A stretch of 64,000 nucleotides of DNA from Porphyrobacter sp. (GCA_027531395.1 JAPZRO010000003.1:124001-188000), one strand, 5' to 3'. Positions 8,029 to 17,252 are shown, counted from the stretch's first letter. The notes: generated by a model from the sequence alone, not told the origin. Translations and numbers: made by a program.

Positions 8029-10671
8029 ATGGCCGCGCTGCACGATCCCAAACCCACCCCGATGATGGCGCAATACCTAGCGCTGCGGGAAGAGGCGGGC
8101 GATGCGCTGCTGTTCTACCGCATGGGCGATTTCTTCGAACTGTTCTTCGAGGACGCACGCAAGGCCGCGCAGATTCTCGATATCGCGCTGACCACGCGGG
8201 GCGAGCACATGGGTGAGCCGATACCGATGTGCGGGGTGCCGGTCCATTCGGCCGAGAGCTATCTCGCGCGGCTCATCAAGGCCGGCTGCCGGGTGGCAAT
8301 CGCCGAGCAGGTCGAAACCCCCGACGAGGCCAAGGCGCGCGCCAAGCGCGAAGGCACGCCCTCGTCCAAGGTGCTGGTCGGCCGCGCGATCGTGCGGCTG
8401 GTGACGGCGGGCACGCTGACCGAGGAAGCCCTGCTCAACCCGCGCCGCGCCAATGTGCTGGTGGCGCTGGCCGAACTGCGCGGCACCATCGGCATTGCCT
8501 CCTGCGATGTCTCGACCGGCGCGATGGTGCTGGAGGAATGCGAGACGGACCGGCTCGGCGCGGCGCTGGCACGGCTGTCCCCGAGCGAGGTGGTGGTGCC
8601 GGAAGACTGGCAGCACGGCCCCGAGGAGGCGATCTTCCGCCCGCGCAGCACCTTCGCCAGCGATGCCGGCACCGAGCGGCTCAAGGCGGTGCACGGGGTC
8701 GCCACGCTCGATCCCTTCGGGGATTTCAGCCGCGCGATGCTGGCGGCGGCGGGCGGCCTCGTCGCCTATCTCGAACACGTCGGACGCGGCAGCCTGCCGC
8801 TGCTGCTTCCGCCCGTCCTGCGCGCCGCCGAAGCGGGCATGGCGATGGACGAGGCGACCCGTGCGAGCCTCGAAATCCTCGAGGCCACCACCGGCGGGCG
8901 GGCCGGCAGCCTGATCGGCGCGGTGGATCGCTGCGTGACCGGCGCGGGCGCGCGGCTGCTGGCGGAGGACCTGTCAGCCCCGCTGCTCGACATTGCCGCG
9001 ATAGAGGCCCGGCTGGCGCTGGTGCAGTTCTGGCGCGATCGCCCGATCGAACGCGCCCAGCTGCGCGATATCCTGCGCGCGATCCCCGATCTCGGACGCG
9101 CACTGGGCCGGGTTGTGGCCGGGCGCGGAAGCCCGCGCGATCTTGGCCAGCTGCGCGACGGGCTTTCCGAAGCGGCGCGGCTGCACCACTGGCTCTCCGG
9201 CGCGCCTGACCGTCCGGCGTTGCTCGACGAGGTGCTCGCCCGCCTCACCGGCCACGGCGCGCTGACCGACTGGCTGGCGCGCGCGCTGGTCCCCTTCCCG
9301 CCGACCGAGCGCTCGAGCGGCGGCTTCATCGCAGATGGCTATGACGCCGCGCTCGACGAACTGCGCGCCACTTCGGGCGATGCCCGCCGCGCGATTGCCG
9401 CGATGGAGGCGCGGTATCGCGAGGAGACGGGGATCGCGAGCCTCAAGATCCGCCACAATGGCGTGCTGGGCTATTTCATCGAGGTCGGCGCGCGCCATGC
9501 CGATGCGCTGATGGCGCCGGATAGCGGCTTCACGCACCGCCAGACGATGGCGGGCGCGGTGCGCTTCAACTCGCTGAAACTGCACGAGGAAGCCGCCCGC
9601 ATCGCCGAGGCGGGAGGCCATGCGCTCGCCGCCGAAGAGGCCCATTTCGAGGAACTGGTCGGCGCGGTGGTCGAGGCGCGCGAGGCGATCGCCGCCACCG
9701 CTGCCGCGCTCGCCCGGCTGGATGTCGGCGCCGCCAATGCCGAGCGCGCTGCGGAAGGCGATTGGTGCCGCCCCGAGCTGGCCGAGGATGACGGCCTCGC
9801 TATCGCCGGCGGTCGCCATCCGGTGGTCGAAGCCGCGCTCGCCAAGGCCGGCGAACGCTTCGTCGCCAATGATTGCGCGCTCGCCGAGAACAACCGGCTG
9901 TGGCTGATCGGCGGCCCAAACATGGGCGGCAAATCGACCTTCCTGCGCCAGAACGCGCTGATCGTGCTGCTGGCGCAGGCCGGGTGCTTCGTGCCTGCCT
10001 CCTCGGCGCGGATCGGCCTCGTGGACCGCTTGTTCAGCCGGGTCGGCGCGGCCGACAACCTTGCGCGCGGGCGCTCCACCTTCATGGTCGAGATGGTCGA
10101 GACCGCCGCCATTCTCGCACAGGCGACGCAGCGCAGCTTCGTGATCCTCGACGAGGTCGGGCGCGGGACATCGACCTATGACGGCCTCGCTCTCGCCTGG
10201 GCCGTGGCCGAGGCGGTGCATTCGCAGATCCGCTGCCGCTGCCTGTTCGCCACCCACTACCACGAACTCGCGCGGCTGGCGGAAACCTGCGAGGCGCTGA
10301 GCCTGCACCATGTCCGCGCCCGCGAATGGCAAGGCGATCTGGTGCTGCTGCACGAGCTGGCCGAAGGCCCGGCAGACCGGTCCTACGGCCTCGCCGTCGC
10401 GCGCCTTGCCGGGGTGCCTGCGACGGTCGTCAACCGCGCCAAGACGGTGCTCGAAAAGCTCGAGGCGACCCGCGAGGCCACCGGCGGGATCGCTGCGGGG
10501 CTCGGCGATCTGCCGCTGTTCGCTGCAATGCGCGCCGAGCCTGCACCGGCCTCGCCCGAAAAGCAGCTGGCCGAAGCATTGCGGGCAGCCGATCTCGATG
10601 CGCTCACTCCGCGCGAGGCGCTCGATCTGCTCTACGAATGGAAGCGCGCCCTGCCCCGCTCCAAGGGGTGA
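8029..10671 (+). CDS. mutS: DNA mismatch repair protein MutS
   Basis: 880 aa ATPase that detects base mismatches and small loops. The N-terminal mismatch-reading domain carries the Phe-X-Glu motif within GDFFELFFEDA (about 35-45); the connector, lever and clamp domains follow; the ABC-type ATPase has Walker A GPNMGGKST (about 629-637), Walker B with FVILDEVGRGTSTYDG, and the H-loop FATHYHEL. Length is normal. The ATG at 8029 is the likely start, with MMAQYLALRE shortly after. No mutL is nearby. Confidence 0.97.
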   Translation: MAALHDPKPTPMMAQYLALREEAGDALLFYRMGDFFELFFEDARKAAQILDIALTTRGEHMGEPIPMCGVPVHSAESYLARLIKAGCRVAIAEQVETPDEAKARAKREGTPSSKVLVGRAIVRLVTAGTLTEEALLNPRRANVLVALAELRGTIGIASCDVSTGAMVLEECETDRLGAALARLSPSEVVVPEDWQHGPEEAIFRPRSTFASDAGTERLKAVHGVATLDPFGDFSRAMLAAAGGLVAYLEHVGRGSLPLLLPPVLRAAEAGMAMDEATRASLEILEATTGGRAGSLIGAVDRCVTGAGARLLAEDLSAPLLDIAAIEARLALVQFWRDRPIERAQLRDILRAIPDLGRALGRVVAGRGSPRDLGQLRDGLSEAARLHHWLSGAPDRPALLDEVLARLTGHGALTDWLARALVPFPPTERSSGGFIADGYDAALDELRATSGDARRAIAAMEARYREETGIASLKIRHNGVLGYFIEVGARHADALMAPDSGFTHRQTMAGAVRFNSLKLHEEAARIAEAGGHALAAEEAHFEELVGAVVEAREAIAATAAALARLDVGAANAERAAEGDWCRPELAEDDGLAIAGGRHPVVEAALAKAGERFVANDCALAENNRLWLIGGPNMGGKSTFLRQNALIVLLAQAGCFVPASSARIGLVDRLFSRVGAADNLARGRSTFMVEMVETAAILAQATQRSFVILDEVGRGTSTYDGLALAWAVAEAVHSQIRCRCLFATHYHELARLAETCEALSLHHVRAREWQGDLVLLHELAEGPADRSYGLAVARLAGVPATVVNRAKTVLEKLEATREATGGIAAGLGDLPLFAAMRAEPAPASPEKQLAEALRAADLDALTPREALDLLYEWKRALPRSKG

Positions 10672-10713
10672 TTTCAACCAAGGCTTAACCAAGCTGGCGC
10701 TATTGTGTGCGCC

Positions 10714-11217
10714 ATGTCCAATTCCCCTCTAGCCAGTACCAAGTCCGCGCTCGTGTTTGCCGGGATCACGATTTTCGGCACGCTGATGATGGTGGGTCCG
10801 GGCGGCGGAGTGCTCGATCAGACGATGGACCGCTTCGGGCAGGAGAGCGAAGCCGCGCCCGAGGAAGCTCCGATCATCGTGAAGGAGCAGCCCAAGCCGG
10901 CGGCCGAGCCGCTCGACCCCGATGCGGGCTGGGGCGTCACGGGCGGAGCGGTGTTCGGCGACTATGGTAGCGCAGAGGCACCCGCATCCGAGATCCTGCC
11001 GGAAGAAGCCATCCCTTCGCCCGGTAGCCCGACCAGCCCGGCCAATCCGACCTTTGCCCCGCAGCAGGTGCGGCGCATCTCGGCGCTGCCTCAGAACACC
11101 GGCGGGCCGGTGAAGGCGGATTCGCTTGGCGAACTGGTGCCCCGCGACGGCGGCGGCGAAGCCCCCCGCGCCGAGGCAGTGGTGACCTCGCGCTCGATCA
11201 GCATCGAACCGCAGTAA
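10714..11217 (+). CDS. Single-pass membrane protein with acidic, proline-rich tail, unknown function
   Basis: 167 aa. Residues about 12-33 (ALVFAGITIFGTLMMVGPGG) form one hydrophobic segment, followed by a low-complexity acidic Pro/Ala/Glu-rich region and an Arg-containing end (VVTSRSISIEPQ). No enzyme motif is visible. The ATG at 10714 is used; a GTG at 10705 is possible. A TTAACCAA word, one base off the CtrA half-site TTAACCAT, lies at about 10686-10693, 42 nt after mutS. I do not recognise the family. Confidence 0.6.
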   Translation: MSNSPLASTKSALVFAGITIFGTLMMVGPGGGVLDQTMDRFGQESEAAPEEAPIIVKEQPKPAAEPLDPDAGWGVTGGAVFGDYGSAEAPASEILPEEAIPSPGSPTSPANPTFAPQQVRRISALPQNTGGPVKADSLGELVPRDGGGEAPRAEAVVTSRSISIEPQ

Positions 11218-11225
11218 GCCGACGC

Positions 11226-12095
11226 CTAGCGGGTCGGTACCGGCACTTCGCCCGTGTAATCGTAGAACCCGCGCCCGGTCTTGCGGCCGAGCCAGCCGGC
11301 CTCGACATATTTCACCAGCAGCGGCGCGGGGCGATACTTGCTGTCGCGGGTGGTCTTGTAGAGCACCTTGATGATGTCGAGGCAGGTGTCGAGCCCGACG
11401 AAATCAGCCAGTTGCAGCGGCCCCATCGGGTGATTGAGGCCGAGACGGCAGCCCTTGTCGATATCCTCGATCCCCGCGGTCGACTGGCCGAGCACGAACA
11501 CCGCCTCGTTGATCATCGGCAGCAGGATGCGGTTGACGACGAAGCCGGGCTCGTCCTGGCTCAGCACCACTTCCTTGCCCAGCCCCTTGGCGAAGGCGGT
11601 GACGGCATCGGTGGTCGCGGCCGAGGTGGCGAGACCCGGAATCACCTCGATCAGGCCCATCACCGGCACCGGGTTGAAAAAGTGCAGCCCGATGAAGCGC
11701 GCCGGATCGGGCGAGTGGTTGGCCATGCGGGTGATCGGGATCGAGGAGGTGTTCGACGCCATGATCGCCTGGGGTCCAAGCACCTGCCCGGCCTTCTCGA
11801 AGATCGCGTTCTTGATTTCCTCGCGCTCGGTGGCGGCCTCGATGATCAGGTCGGCATCGGCGAAGGGGGAATAGTCGGCCACCGGGGTAATGCGCGCAAG
11901 CAGCGCCTCGGCCTCGGCGGCCTCGATCTTGCCGCGGCCCATCAGCTTGACCAGCGCCGCCTCGATATTGGCCTTGCCGGCCTCGGCGCGGGGGAGGTCG
12001 ACATCGGTCAGCATGACCTTCATGCCGTGGGCGGCGACAGTCTGGGCAATGCCGGTTCCCATCTGACCGGCGCCGATGACGGCAATGTTGCGCAT
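11226..12095 (-). CDS. 3-hydroxybutyryl-CoA dehydrogenase (3-hydroxyacyl-CoA dehydrogenase family)
   Basis: 289 aa NAD(P)-dependent enzyme interconverting (S)-3-hydroxybutyryl-CoA and acetoacetyl-CoA, in fatty-acid, butanoate or aromatic acid breakdown. The Rossmann motif GAGQMG is at 8-13; the catalytic histidine lies in [13 protein letters not shown]; the C-terminal domain has [14 protein letters not shown] and [18 protein letters not shown]. Length fits the short stand-alone form (Hbd/PaaH/FadB2) rather than the fused FadB. The start at 12095 has AAGGAA 12 nt upstream. It ends convergently 8 nt from the preceding plus-strand gene. Confidence 0.93.
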   Translation of the reverse strand: MRNIAVIGAGQMGTGIAQTVAAHGMKVMLTDVDLPRAEAGKANIEAALVKLMGRGKIEAAEAEALLARITPVADYSPFADADLIIEAATEREEIKNAIFEKAGQVLGPQAIMASNTSSIPITRMANHSPDPARFIGLHFFNPVPVMGLIEVIPGLATSAATTDAVTAFAKGLGKEVVLSQDEPGFVVNRILLPMINEAVFVLGQSTAGIEDIDKGCRLGLNHPMGPLQLADFVGLDTCLDIIKVLYKTTRDSKYRPAPLLVKYVEAGWLGRKTGRGFYDYTGEVPVPTR

Positions 12096-12174
12096 GTGGG
12101 ACTCGTTCCTTCGCAAGTGCAGCAAGTGCGCCGCCCTAGCGGGGAAGATGGCCGCTGGCTAGCAGCCTATTTGG

Positions 12175-12741
12175 CTAGCGATTTGCGCCGGGCACCCACT
12201 TCACATCCATCCGGCCATTGTCGTTGACCACCCGGGCAAGGACAAAAAGATAGTCCGACAGGCGGTTGATATAGGCCAGCGCCGCCGGGTTGACCGCGTC
12301 CGCCTCCGCCAGCGCGACCATCGCGCGCTCGGCCGCGCGGGTCGTGGCGCGGGCGATGTGAAGCCGGGCGGCCAGTTCCGAGCCACCGGGCAGGATGAAG
12401 CTGGTGAGCGGCTCCAGCGCTTCGTTGTGCGCGTCGATCCGCTGCTCCAGCCACTCGACCTGCGACGGGACGATCCGCAGCACCATCTCGGAGGGGGCGA
12501 AGTCCTCCCCCGGCGTGGCGAGATCGGCGCCGAGATCGAACAGGTCGTTCTGGATGCGGGTGATCTCGGCCCCGGGGGCGCCCGTCATCTTGACCGCGGC
12601 AAGGCCGATTGCCGAATTCGCCTCGTCCACCAGCCCCATCGCGGCGATCCGCGCCGAATGCTTGGGGCAGCGCGAGCCATCGACGAGGCCCGTCGTCCCG
12701 TCATCCCCGGTGCGGGTGTAGATCTTGTTGAGCTTGACCAT
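12175..12741 (-). CDS. PduO-type ATP:cob(I)alamin adenosyltransferase
   Basis: 188 aa enzyme that transfers the adenosyl group of ATP to cob(I)alamin, making coenzyme B12. The N-terminal ATP-binding motif YTRTGDDGTTGLVDG (about 8-22) and the Arg-rich C-terminal helix with RATTRAAERAMVAL and NRLSDYLFVLAR identify the PduO family, which is unrelated in fold to CobA/BtuR. It lies 12 nt downstream of the HIG1-domain gene and is probably cotranscribed with it. A cobalamin riboswitch was not seen. Confidence 0.92.
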   Translation of the reverse strand: MVKLNKIYTRTGDDGTTGLVDGSRCPKHSARIAAMGLVDEANSAIGLAAVKMTGAPGAEITRIQNDLFDLGADLATPGEDFAPSEMVLRIVPSQVEWLEQRIDAHNEALEPLTSFILPGGSELAARLHIARATTRAAERAMVALAEADAVNPAALAYINRLSDYLFVLARVVNDNGRMDVKWVPGANR

Positions 12742-12753
12742 GACGCGAAGGGA

Positions 12754-12984
12754 TCAGCGCGAAACCGCCAGCAGGATCGCCACCACCACGATCGCGAGCG
12801 CCTGATACTTGATGCGCGCGAACATCGCCTTGTTCTGCAGCAGCTGCATGTCGGTGGCGGTGGTGCCCTCGCCGGTTTCGAGGTCGATCTTGGTCGTCCT
12901 GAGGAAAGCGACGATGCCGCGGATCAGCGAATAGGCCACCAGTCCCATGAGGACGAGCAGAACGGGGACGAGTACATATGCCAT
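12754..12984 (-). CDS. HIG1-domain twin-transmembrane protein
   Basis: 76 aa with two membrane helices (VLVPVLLVLMGLVAYSLIRGI, and YQALAIVVVAILLAV at the end) joined by a basic loop containing NKAMFARIKYQ. This layout and motif match bacterial HIG1 (hypoxia-induced gene 1) domain proteins, which in mitochondria and alphaproteobacteria are linked to respiratory complexes. It sits between gluQ and the cobalamin adenosyltransferase in one co-directional set. The role here is inferred only. Confidence 0.75.
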   Translation of the reverse strand: MAYVLVPVLLVLMGLVAYSLIRGIVAFLRTTKIDLETGEGTTATDMQLLQNKAMFARIKYQALAIVVVAILLAVSR

Positions 12985-13009
12985 GCCTGCCTAAATGGAC
13001 GCGTCTGCC

Positions 13010-13864
13010 TCAGGTTCCAAGCCTCAAATGCTGCAACCTGAGTTGTTCGGCGAGCATCCGTCCGTCCTCACCCGCCGCGCGCCGTTCGGCCAGCGCCGGA
13101 GAGCCGCGCCGCTTGGCGAGCTTCTGGCCCGTATCGTCGGTCAGCAGCGGGTGGTGATGCCAGCGCGGCACCGGCAGGCCGAGCAGGGCCTGCAAGGTGC
13201 GGTGGACGTGGCTGGCGGCAAACAGGTCGGCCCCGCGCGTCACCAGCGTCACGCCGTCGGCCGCATCGTCGAGCGTCACCGCGAGATGGTAGCTGGCAGG
13301 CAGGTCCTTCCTCACCAGCACCACATCGCCGAGGCCGGCGAGGTCGACGGCCTGCGGGCCAGCCAGCGCATCCTCCCACACCAGCGGGCCGGTTGCCGCA
13401 AGCGCCTTGTCGGCATCCAGCCGCCACGCCGCAGGCCGGGACGGATCGGGGGCGCGGTGCTTGCAGGTGCCAGGGTAGATCAGGCCCTCCAGTCCCGGCC
13501 GCGCGCCTGCCGCCTCGATCTCCGAGCGGGTGCAGGTGCAGGGATAGAGCAGCCCCCGCGCCTTCAAGGTCTCGGCAGCGGCAGCATAGCTCGCAAGGCG
13601 GGTCGATTGCGCGGGCACCTCGTCCCACTCCAGCCCCAGCCATGCGAGATCGCGGCGGAATTCCTCGGCGAGTTCAGGGCGCGAGCGCGGCCCGTCGATA
13701 TCCTCGATCCTGAGCAGGAACCGCCCGCCGCCATTGCCTTTGGCCCCCCGCGCCAGATCATGCGCGACGATCGCCGAAAGCGCATGGCCGAGGTGCAGGT
13801 GCCCGTTGGGGCTCGGCGCGAAACGGGTCACGGGAGGCACGGTGGCAGGCATCCCGCCGCCCAT
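13010..13864 (-). CDS. gluQ: Glutamyl-Q tRNA(Asp) synthetase
   Basis: 284 aa truncated glutamyl-tRNA synthetase paralogue that attaches glutamate to queuosine at position 34 of tRNA(Asp). Class I signatures: GHLHLGHA (HIGH) and KLAKRR (KMSKS-like). A zinc site is suggested by YPCTCTRSEI and the later YPGTCKHR. It lacks the anticodon-binding domain of GltX, as expected for GluQ. An alternative ATG at 13852 would shorten it by four residues. It complements queC (31914-32612), which acts early in making the same modified base. Confidence 0.9.
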   Translation of the reverse strand: MGGGMPATVPPVTRFAPSPNGHLHLGHALSAIVAHDLARGAKGNGGGRFLLRIEDIDGPRSRPELAEEFRRDLAWLGLEWDEVPAQSTRLASYAAAAETLKARGLLYPCTCTRSEIEAAGARPGLEGLIYPGTCKHRAPDPSRPAAWRLDADKALAATGPLVWEDALAGPQAVDLAGLGDVVLVRKDLPASYHLAVTLDDAADGVTLVTRGADLFAASHVHRTLQALLGLPVPRWHHHPLLTDDTGQKLAKRRGSPALAERRAAGEDGRMLAEQLRLQHLRLGT

Positions 13865-13885
13865 GCCACACGACAGATTGTTTCG

Positions 13886-13923
13886 CTATCCACAGCCTCT
13901 CCACAGCGTCTCCCTGTGGATAT
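13886..13923. repeat. Inverted repeat with two DnaA-box-like words
   Basis: TATCCACAG (13887-13895) and its exact complement CTGTGGATA (13914-13922) face each other across 18 nt. Each contains a DnaA-box-like 9-mer with one mismatch to TTATCCACA (CTATCCACA at 13886-13894; ATATCCACA on the minus strand at 13923-13915). A weaker CTCTCCACA lies at 13897-13905. This is the gap between divergent gluQ and an HNH gene. A DnaA role is speculative. Confidence 0.4.
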
Positions 13924-13994
13924 GCACCCTGTCACGGGTTTGACTCTTTGCCGTGCAAGGTCAGGATGCAGTCAATCAGGGAGGAACGCGCGCA

Positions 13995-14603
13995 GTGTTC
14001 AACGCCGAACTGATCGAAAAAGCAGCCCGGTTCCGCGGTGTCGATGAGGACCCGACGCGCAACCTTTCGGCCTGCCCCGCGCTGGTGCTCAACGCGGACT
14101 ACACCCCCCTGTCCTACTACCCGCTGAGCCTGTGGCCGTGGCAGACCGCGATCAAGGCGGTGTTCCTCGACCGGGTCGACATCGTCGCGAGCTATGATCG
14201 CGAGGTGCACTCCCCCAGCCTCGACATGAAAATCCCGAGCGTCATCGCGCTCAGGCAATATGTGAAGCAGAGCGAGTTTCCCGCCTTCACCCGCTTCAAC
14301 GTGTTCCTGCGCGACCGCTTCCAGTGCCAGTATTGCGGCAGCCGCGAGCATCTGACCTTCGATCACGTGACCCCGCGCCGGCTGGGCGGGCGCACGACGT
14401 GGGAGAACATCATCACCGCCTGCGCACCCTGCAACATGAAGAAGGGCGGGCGGACGCCAAGGCAGGCGGGCATGGCGCTGCACCAAGCCCCGATCCGCCC
14501 GACCAGCTGGCAGTTGCAGCAGGCCGGCAAGCTGTTCCCGCCCAATCACCTGCACGAAACCTGGCGTGACTGGCTCTACTGGGACGTCGAGCTGGAGGCC
14601 TAG
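13995..14603 (+). CDS. HNH endonuclease family protein
   Basis: 202 aa. The C-terminal half carries an HNH nuclease core: zinc cysteines in FQCQYCGSREHLTFDHV and ITACAPCNMKKGG, the catalytic His in FDHV, and the Asn in WENIITAC. The N-terminal half (LVLNADYTPLSYYPLSLW) is typical of a widely conserved stand-alone alphaproteobacterial HNH family, not a homing or restriction enzyme with known target. The GTG at 13995 is preferred over an upstream GTG because GGGAGGAA lies 8 nt before it. Its stop overlaps the stop of the next convergent gene in a shared CTAG. Confidence 0.85.
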   Translation: MFNAELIEKAARFRGVDEDPTRNLSACPALVLNADYTPLSYYPLSLWPWQTAIKAVFLDRVDIVASYDREVHSPSLDMKIPSVIALRQYVKQSEFPAFTRFNVFLRDRFQCQYCGSREHLTFDHVTPRRLGGRTTWENIITACAPCNMKKGGRTPRQAGMALHQAPIRPTSWQLQQAGKLFPPNHLHETWRDWLYWDVELEA

Positions 14604-15190
14604 GGCGCGGGCTTGGCGGCGACCAGCGCGTCCCATTGCTCCCACGGGATCGCCCGGCCGGGATAGGCGACATTGCGGAATTTCCAGTCCTTTGCGATCC
14701 ATGCCTTCGTCCAGGCATAGAGCTCCGCGTCGAAGCCCGCGTCGAACTCGGCCTTGGTGACCCACAGGCGCACCTCGGCATCGTAACCGGGCACCCTGCC
14801 GGGATAGACATAGACGCAGCCGCGCTCGCGCGTGCCGTCGGGGGTGAGCACGGCATAGGCAAAGGATTCGCGCCGGGCAAAGCGTCCCGCTTCGGTCTCC
14901 ATGTCGGCCATGGCATCGGCGGCGGTGATGTTGCCGTTGGGCCAGTTGGGGCTGCGCGTAAAGGTCTGCTGGAGATGCGTTATCGAGGACATATAGGCCG
15001 CGTAGTCGATATCGACCAAGGCCGGGCCGAGCGGCACCAGCTTGAAACCCGGCCCTTCGACGAGCGTGGGAACCACGAAATCGGGCGCCACGAAGGGCTG
15101 CGGGGCGGCGGGGGTTTCGGCCAGCACAGGAGCGGTCACAAGCGGCGCGGCGAGCAGCATCAGAGCCATCAGGATGCCGTTGGTTCTCAT
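14600..15190 (-). CDS. Secreted protein of unknown function
   Basis: 196 aa with a Sec signal peptide (MALMLLAAPLVTAPVLA, cleavage near residue 24). The mature part is soluble, acidic and aromatic-rich, with segments such as YAVLTPDGTRERGCVYVYP and VRLWVTKAEFDAGFDAELY that resemble a degenerate GNAT-like fold, but the resemblance is weak and I assign no function. It is 50 nt downstream of kynU on the same strand and its stop overlaps that of the convergent HNH gene. Confidence 0.7.
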   Translation of the reverse strand: MRTNGILMALMLLAAPLVTAPVLAETPAAPQPFVAPDFVVPTLVEGPGFKLVPLGPALVDIDYAAYMSSITHLQQTFTRSPNWPNGNITAADAMADMETEAGRFARRESFAYAVLTPDGTRERGCVYVYPGRVPGYDAEVRLWVTKAEFDAGFDAELYAWTKAWIAKDWKFRNVAYPGRAIPWEQWDALVAAKPAP

Positions 15191-15240
15191 GCTGTCGTCT
15201 CCCCGCGATACGCCCCGCCGCTAGGAGCGTCGCCAGCGGC

Positions 15241-16464
15241 TTAGGTCACCGCAGCCCGCTGGCGGAATACGGCGTTCTGCCACTCGCCGTTGGCGAGCAC
15301 CTCGGCGAGGTGACGCGCGGCGGCGGCGATATCGGCAAAGCTCAGATAGGCCGGCGCAAAGCCCAGCCGCAGCACATCGGGATCGCGGAAGTCGCCGATC
15401 ACCCCGCGCGCGATCAATGCTTGACAGATCGCGTAGGCCTCAGTGTGCCGGAACGAGAGCTGGCTCCCGCGTGCGCTGCTATCGGCAGGGCTCACGCAAT
15501 CGAGCGCCACGCCGTGGTCGGCAAGGCAGGCGAGGAAGAACTGCGAAAGCGCCTGCGACTTCTGGTGCAGCCGCCCGACCCCGATCTCGGCGATCAGCTC
15601 CACCCCGACTTCGAGTGCGGCAAGGCCCAGCACCGGCGGGGTGCCGCATTGCAGCTGTTCGATCCCCGGTGCAGGCGCGTAGTCGTCGGAAAAGGCGAAA
15701 GGCGCGGCGTGGCCGAACCAGCCGGTCAACGGTTGCCGAAGCTCCGCCTGATGCCGCGCGGCGACGAAGGCAAAGGCCGGCGCTCCCGGCCCGCCGCACA
15801 GATATTTGTAGCCGCAGCCGACGGCGAAATCCGCGCCCACCCCGTTGAGATCGACCGGCACCGCCCCGGTCGAATGCGACAGGTCCCACAGCACCAGCGC
15901 GCCTGCCTCATGTGCAGCGCGGGTAAGTGCGGCCATGTCGTGCATCGCGCCGGTCTTGTAATGGACGTGGGTCAGCAGCAGCAGCGCGACATCGTCGCCG
16001 AGCGCGTCGGCAAGCGCCTCGCGCTCCGCCAGTCGCCGGGTCGCAAGGCCCTGCGCCTCGAGCCCCGCGATCATGTAGAGATCGGTCGGGAAATTGCCCG
16101 GCTCGGACAGGATCACCTTGCGGCCCGGGCGCATGGCGAGCGCGGCCGCGATCAGCTTGAACAGGTTCACGCTGGTCGAATCGCAGGCGATCACCTCGTC
16201 CGGCGCGGCCCCGATCAGCGGAGCGATCTTCGCGCCGACCCGGCCCGCCATGGCGAACCAGCCTGCATCATTCCACGAGCGGATCAGCCCCTCGCCCCAC
16301 TCCCGCTCGACCACGCGGCGGAGCACCTCCGGCGTCGCCTTGGGCAGCGCGCCCAGCGAATTGCCGTCGAGATAGATCACGCCTTCGGGCAGCGTGAACC
16401 GATCACGATAAGCGCTGAGCGGATCGGCCGCGTCGAACTCGGCGGCGCGCGCTTCCGGGGTCAT
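15241..16464 (-). CDS. kynU: Kynureninase
   Basis: 407 aa PLP enzyme that cleaves kynurenine to anthranilate and alanine. Visible are the N-terminal YLDGNSLGALPK motif (about 31-42), CDSTSVNLFKL, the aspartate in VLWDLSHSTGAVPVDL, and the PLP lysine in VGCGYKYLCGGPGAPAF (near 218). Length matches KynU. Its ATG overlaps the stop of kynA by 4 nt (ATGA), so the two are coupled. No kynurenine formamidase (kynB) lies in the cluster. Confidence 0.95.
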   Translation of the reverse strand: MTPEARAAEFDAADPLSAYRDRFTLPEGVIYLDGNSLGALPKATPEVLRRVVEREWGEGLIRSWNDAGWFAMAGRVGAKIAPLIGAAPDEVIACDSTSVNLFKLIAAALAMRPGRKVILSEPGNFPTDLYMIAGLEAQGLATRRLAEREALADALGDDVALLLLTHVHYKTGAMHDMAALTRAAHEAGALVLWDLSHSTGAVPVDLNGVGADFAVGCGYKYLCGGPGAPAFAFVAARHQAELRQPLTGWFGHAAPFAFSDDYAPAPGIEQLQCGTPPVLGLAALEVGVELIAEIGVGRLHQKSQALSQFFLACLADHGVALDCVSPADSSARGSQLSFRHTEAYAICQALIARGVIGDFRDPDVLRLGFAPAYLSFADIAAAARHLAEVLANGEWQNAVFRQRAAVT

Positions 16465-17252
16465 ATCGCCGTCCTGACGCTCAGCAGCTCGGGGAAGAAA
16501 GCCTGTTTGAGCACGCCTTCGAGATAGGGCACGCCCGCGGTGCCGCCGGTGCCGCGCTTGAAGCCGATAATCCGCTCGACCGTCTTCAGGTGCCCGAAGC
16601 GCCAGCGCTGGAAATGGTATTCGAGATCGACCAGCTTTTCGGCCAGCTCGTAGAGATCCCAGTGCGCCTGCGGATCGCGGTAGATCGCCGCCCAGGCTGC
16701 CTCGACACTGGCGTTGTGGACATAGGGCGCGCCCGGATCGCGCTCGGCCGCCTCGGCATCGATCGCGAAGCCGCGCCGCGCGAGCAGGCGGATCGAGGCA
16801 TCATAAAGGCTCGCCCGCCCGGCTTCAGCCTCCAGCCGCTCGGCCCAGTTCTCGTTGCCCTTGTGGAGCTTCACATGCTTGCCGTCGCGCCCGCCGAGCA
16901 TGAATTCCATCATCCGGTATTGCGCCGACTGGAACCCGCTCGATGCGCCCAGATAGGGCCGGATCGCCGAATAGTCGTGCGGGGTCATGGTCGAGAGCAC
17001 GTCCCAGCTCTGGATCAGCTGCTGCTGCGCCCGCGCCACCCGCGCCAGCATCTTGAAGGCGGGGCGCAGATTGTCCGCCTCGATGCATTCACGCGCGGCG
17101 GTGAGTTCGTGGAGGCACAGCTTGAGCCACAGCTCGCTCGCCTGATGGACAATGATGAACAGCAGCTCGTCATGCGCATCGGACGAGGGATGCTGTGCCG
17201 CAAGGATGCGGTCGAGATCGAGATAGCTCGAATAGGTGACTTTGCCGGCCAT
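16461..17252 (-). CDS. kynA: Tryptophan 2,3-dioxygenase
   Basis: 263 aa heme enzyme opening the indole ring of tryptophan to N-formylkynurenine. Substrate- and heme-pocket residues are visible in LFIIVHQASELWLK (F32, H36), SSGFQSAQYRMMEF and GHLKTVERIIG, whose histidine is the probable proximal heme ligand, and the C-terminal GTGGTAGVPYL loop. Length is close to other bacterial TDOs. It forms a coupled pair with kynU; anthranilate and alanine would be the products once a formamidase encoded elsewhere acts. Confidence 0.95.
   Translation of the reverse strand: MAGKVTYSSYLDLDRILAAQHPSSDAHDELLFIIVHQASELWLKLCLHELTAARECIEADNLRPAFKMLARVARAQQQLIQSWDVLSTMTPHDYSAIRPYLGASSGFQSAQYRMMEFMLGGRDGKHVKLHKGNENWAERLEAEAGRASLYDASIRLLARRGFAIDAEAAERDPGAPYVHNASVEAAWAAIYRDPQAHWDLYELAEKLVDLEYHFQRWRFGHLKTVERIIGFKRGTGGTAGVPYLEGVLKQAFFPELLSVRTAI

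Noticed and set aside
5780..8065. 761-codon plus-strand open frame antisense to maeB
   Set aside because: No RBS, no recognisable domain, His/Asp/Gly-rich shadow typical of high-GC antisense frames.
12742..12753. Cobalamin riboswitch before the adenosyltransferase
   Set aside because: The gap is 12 nt and no B12-box was seen further upstream in the operon.
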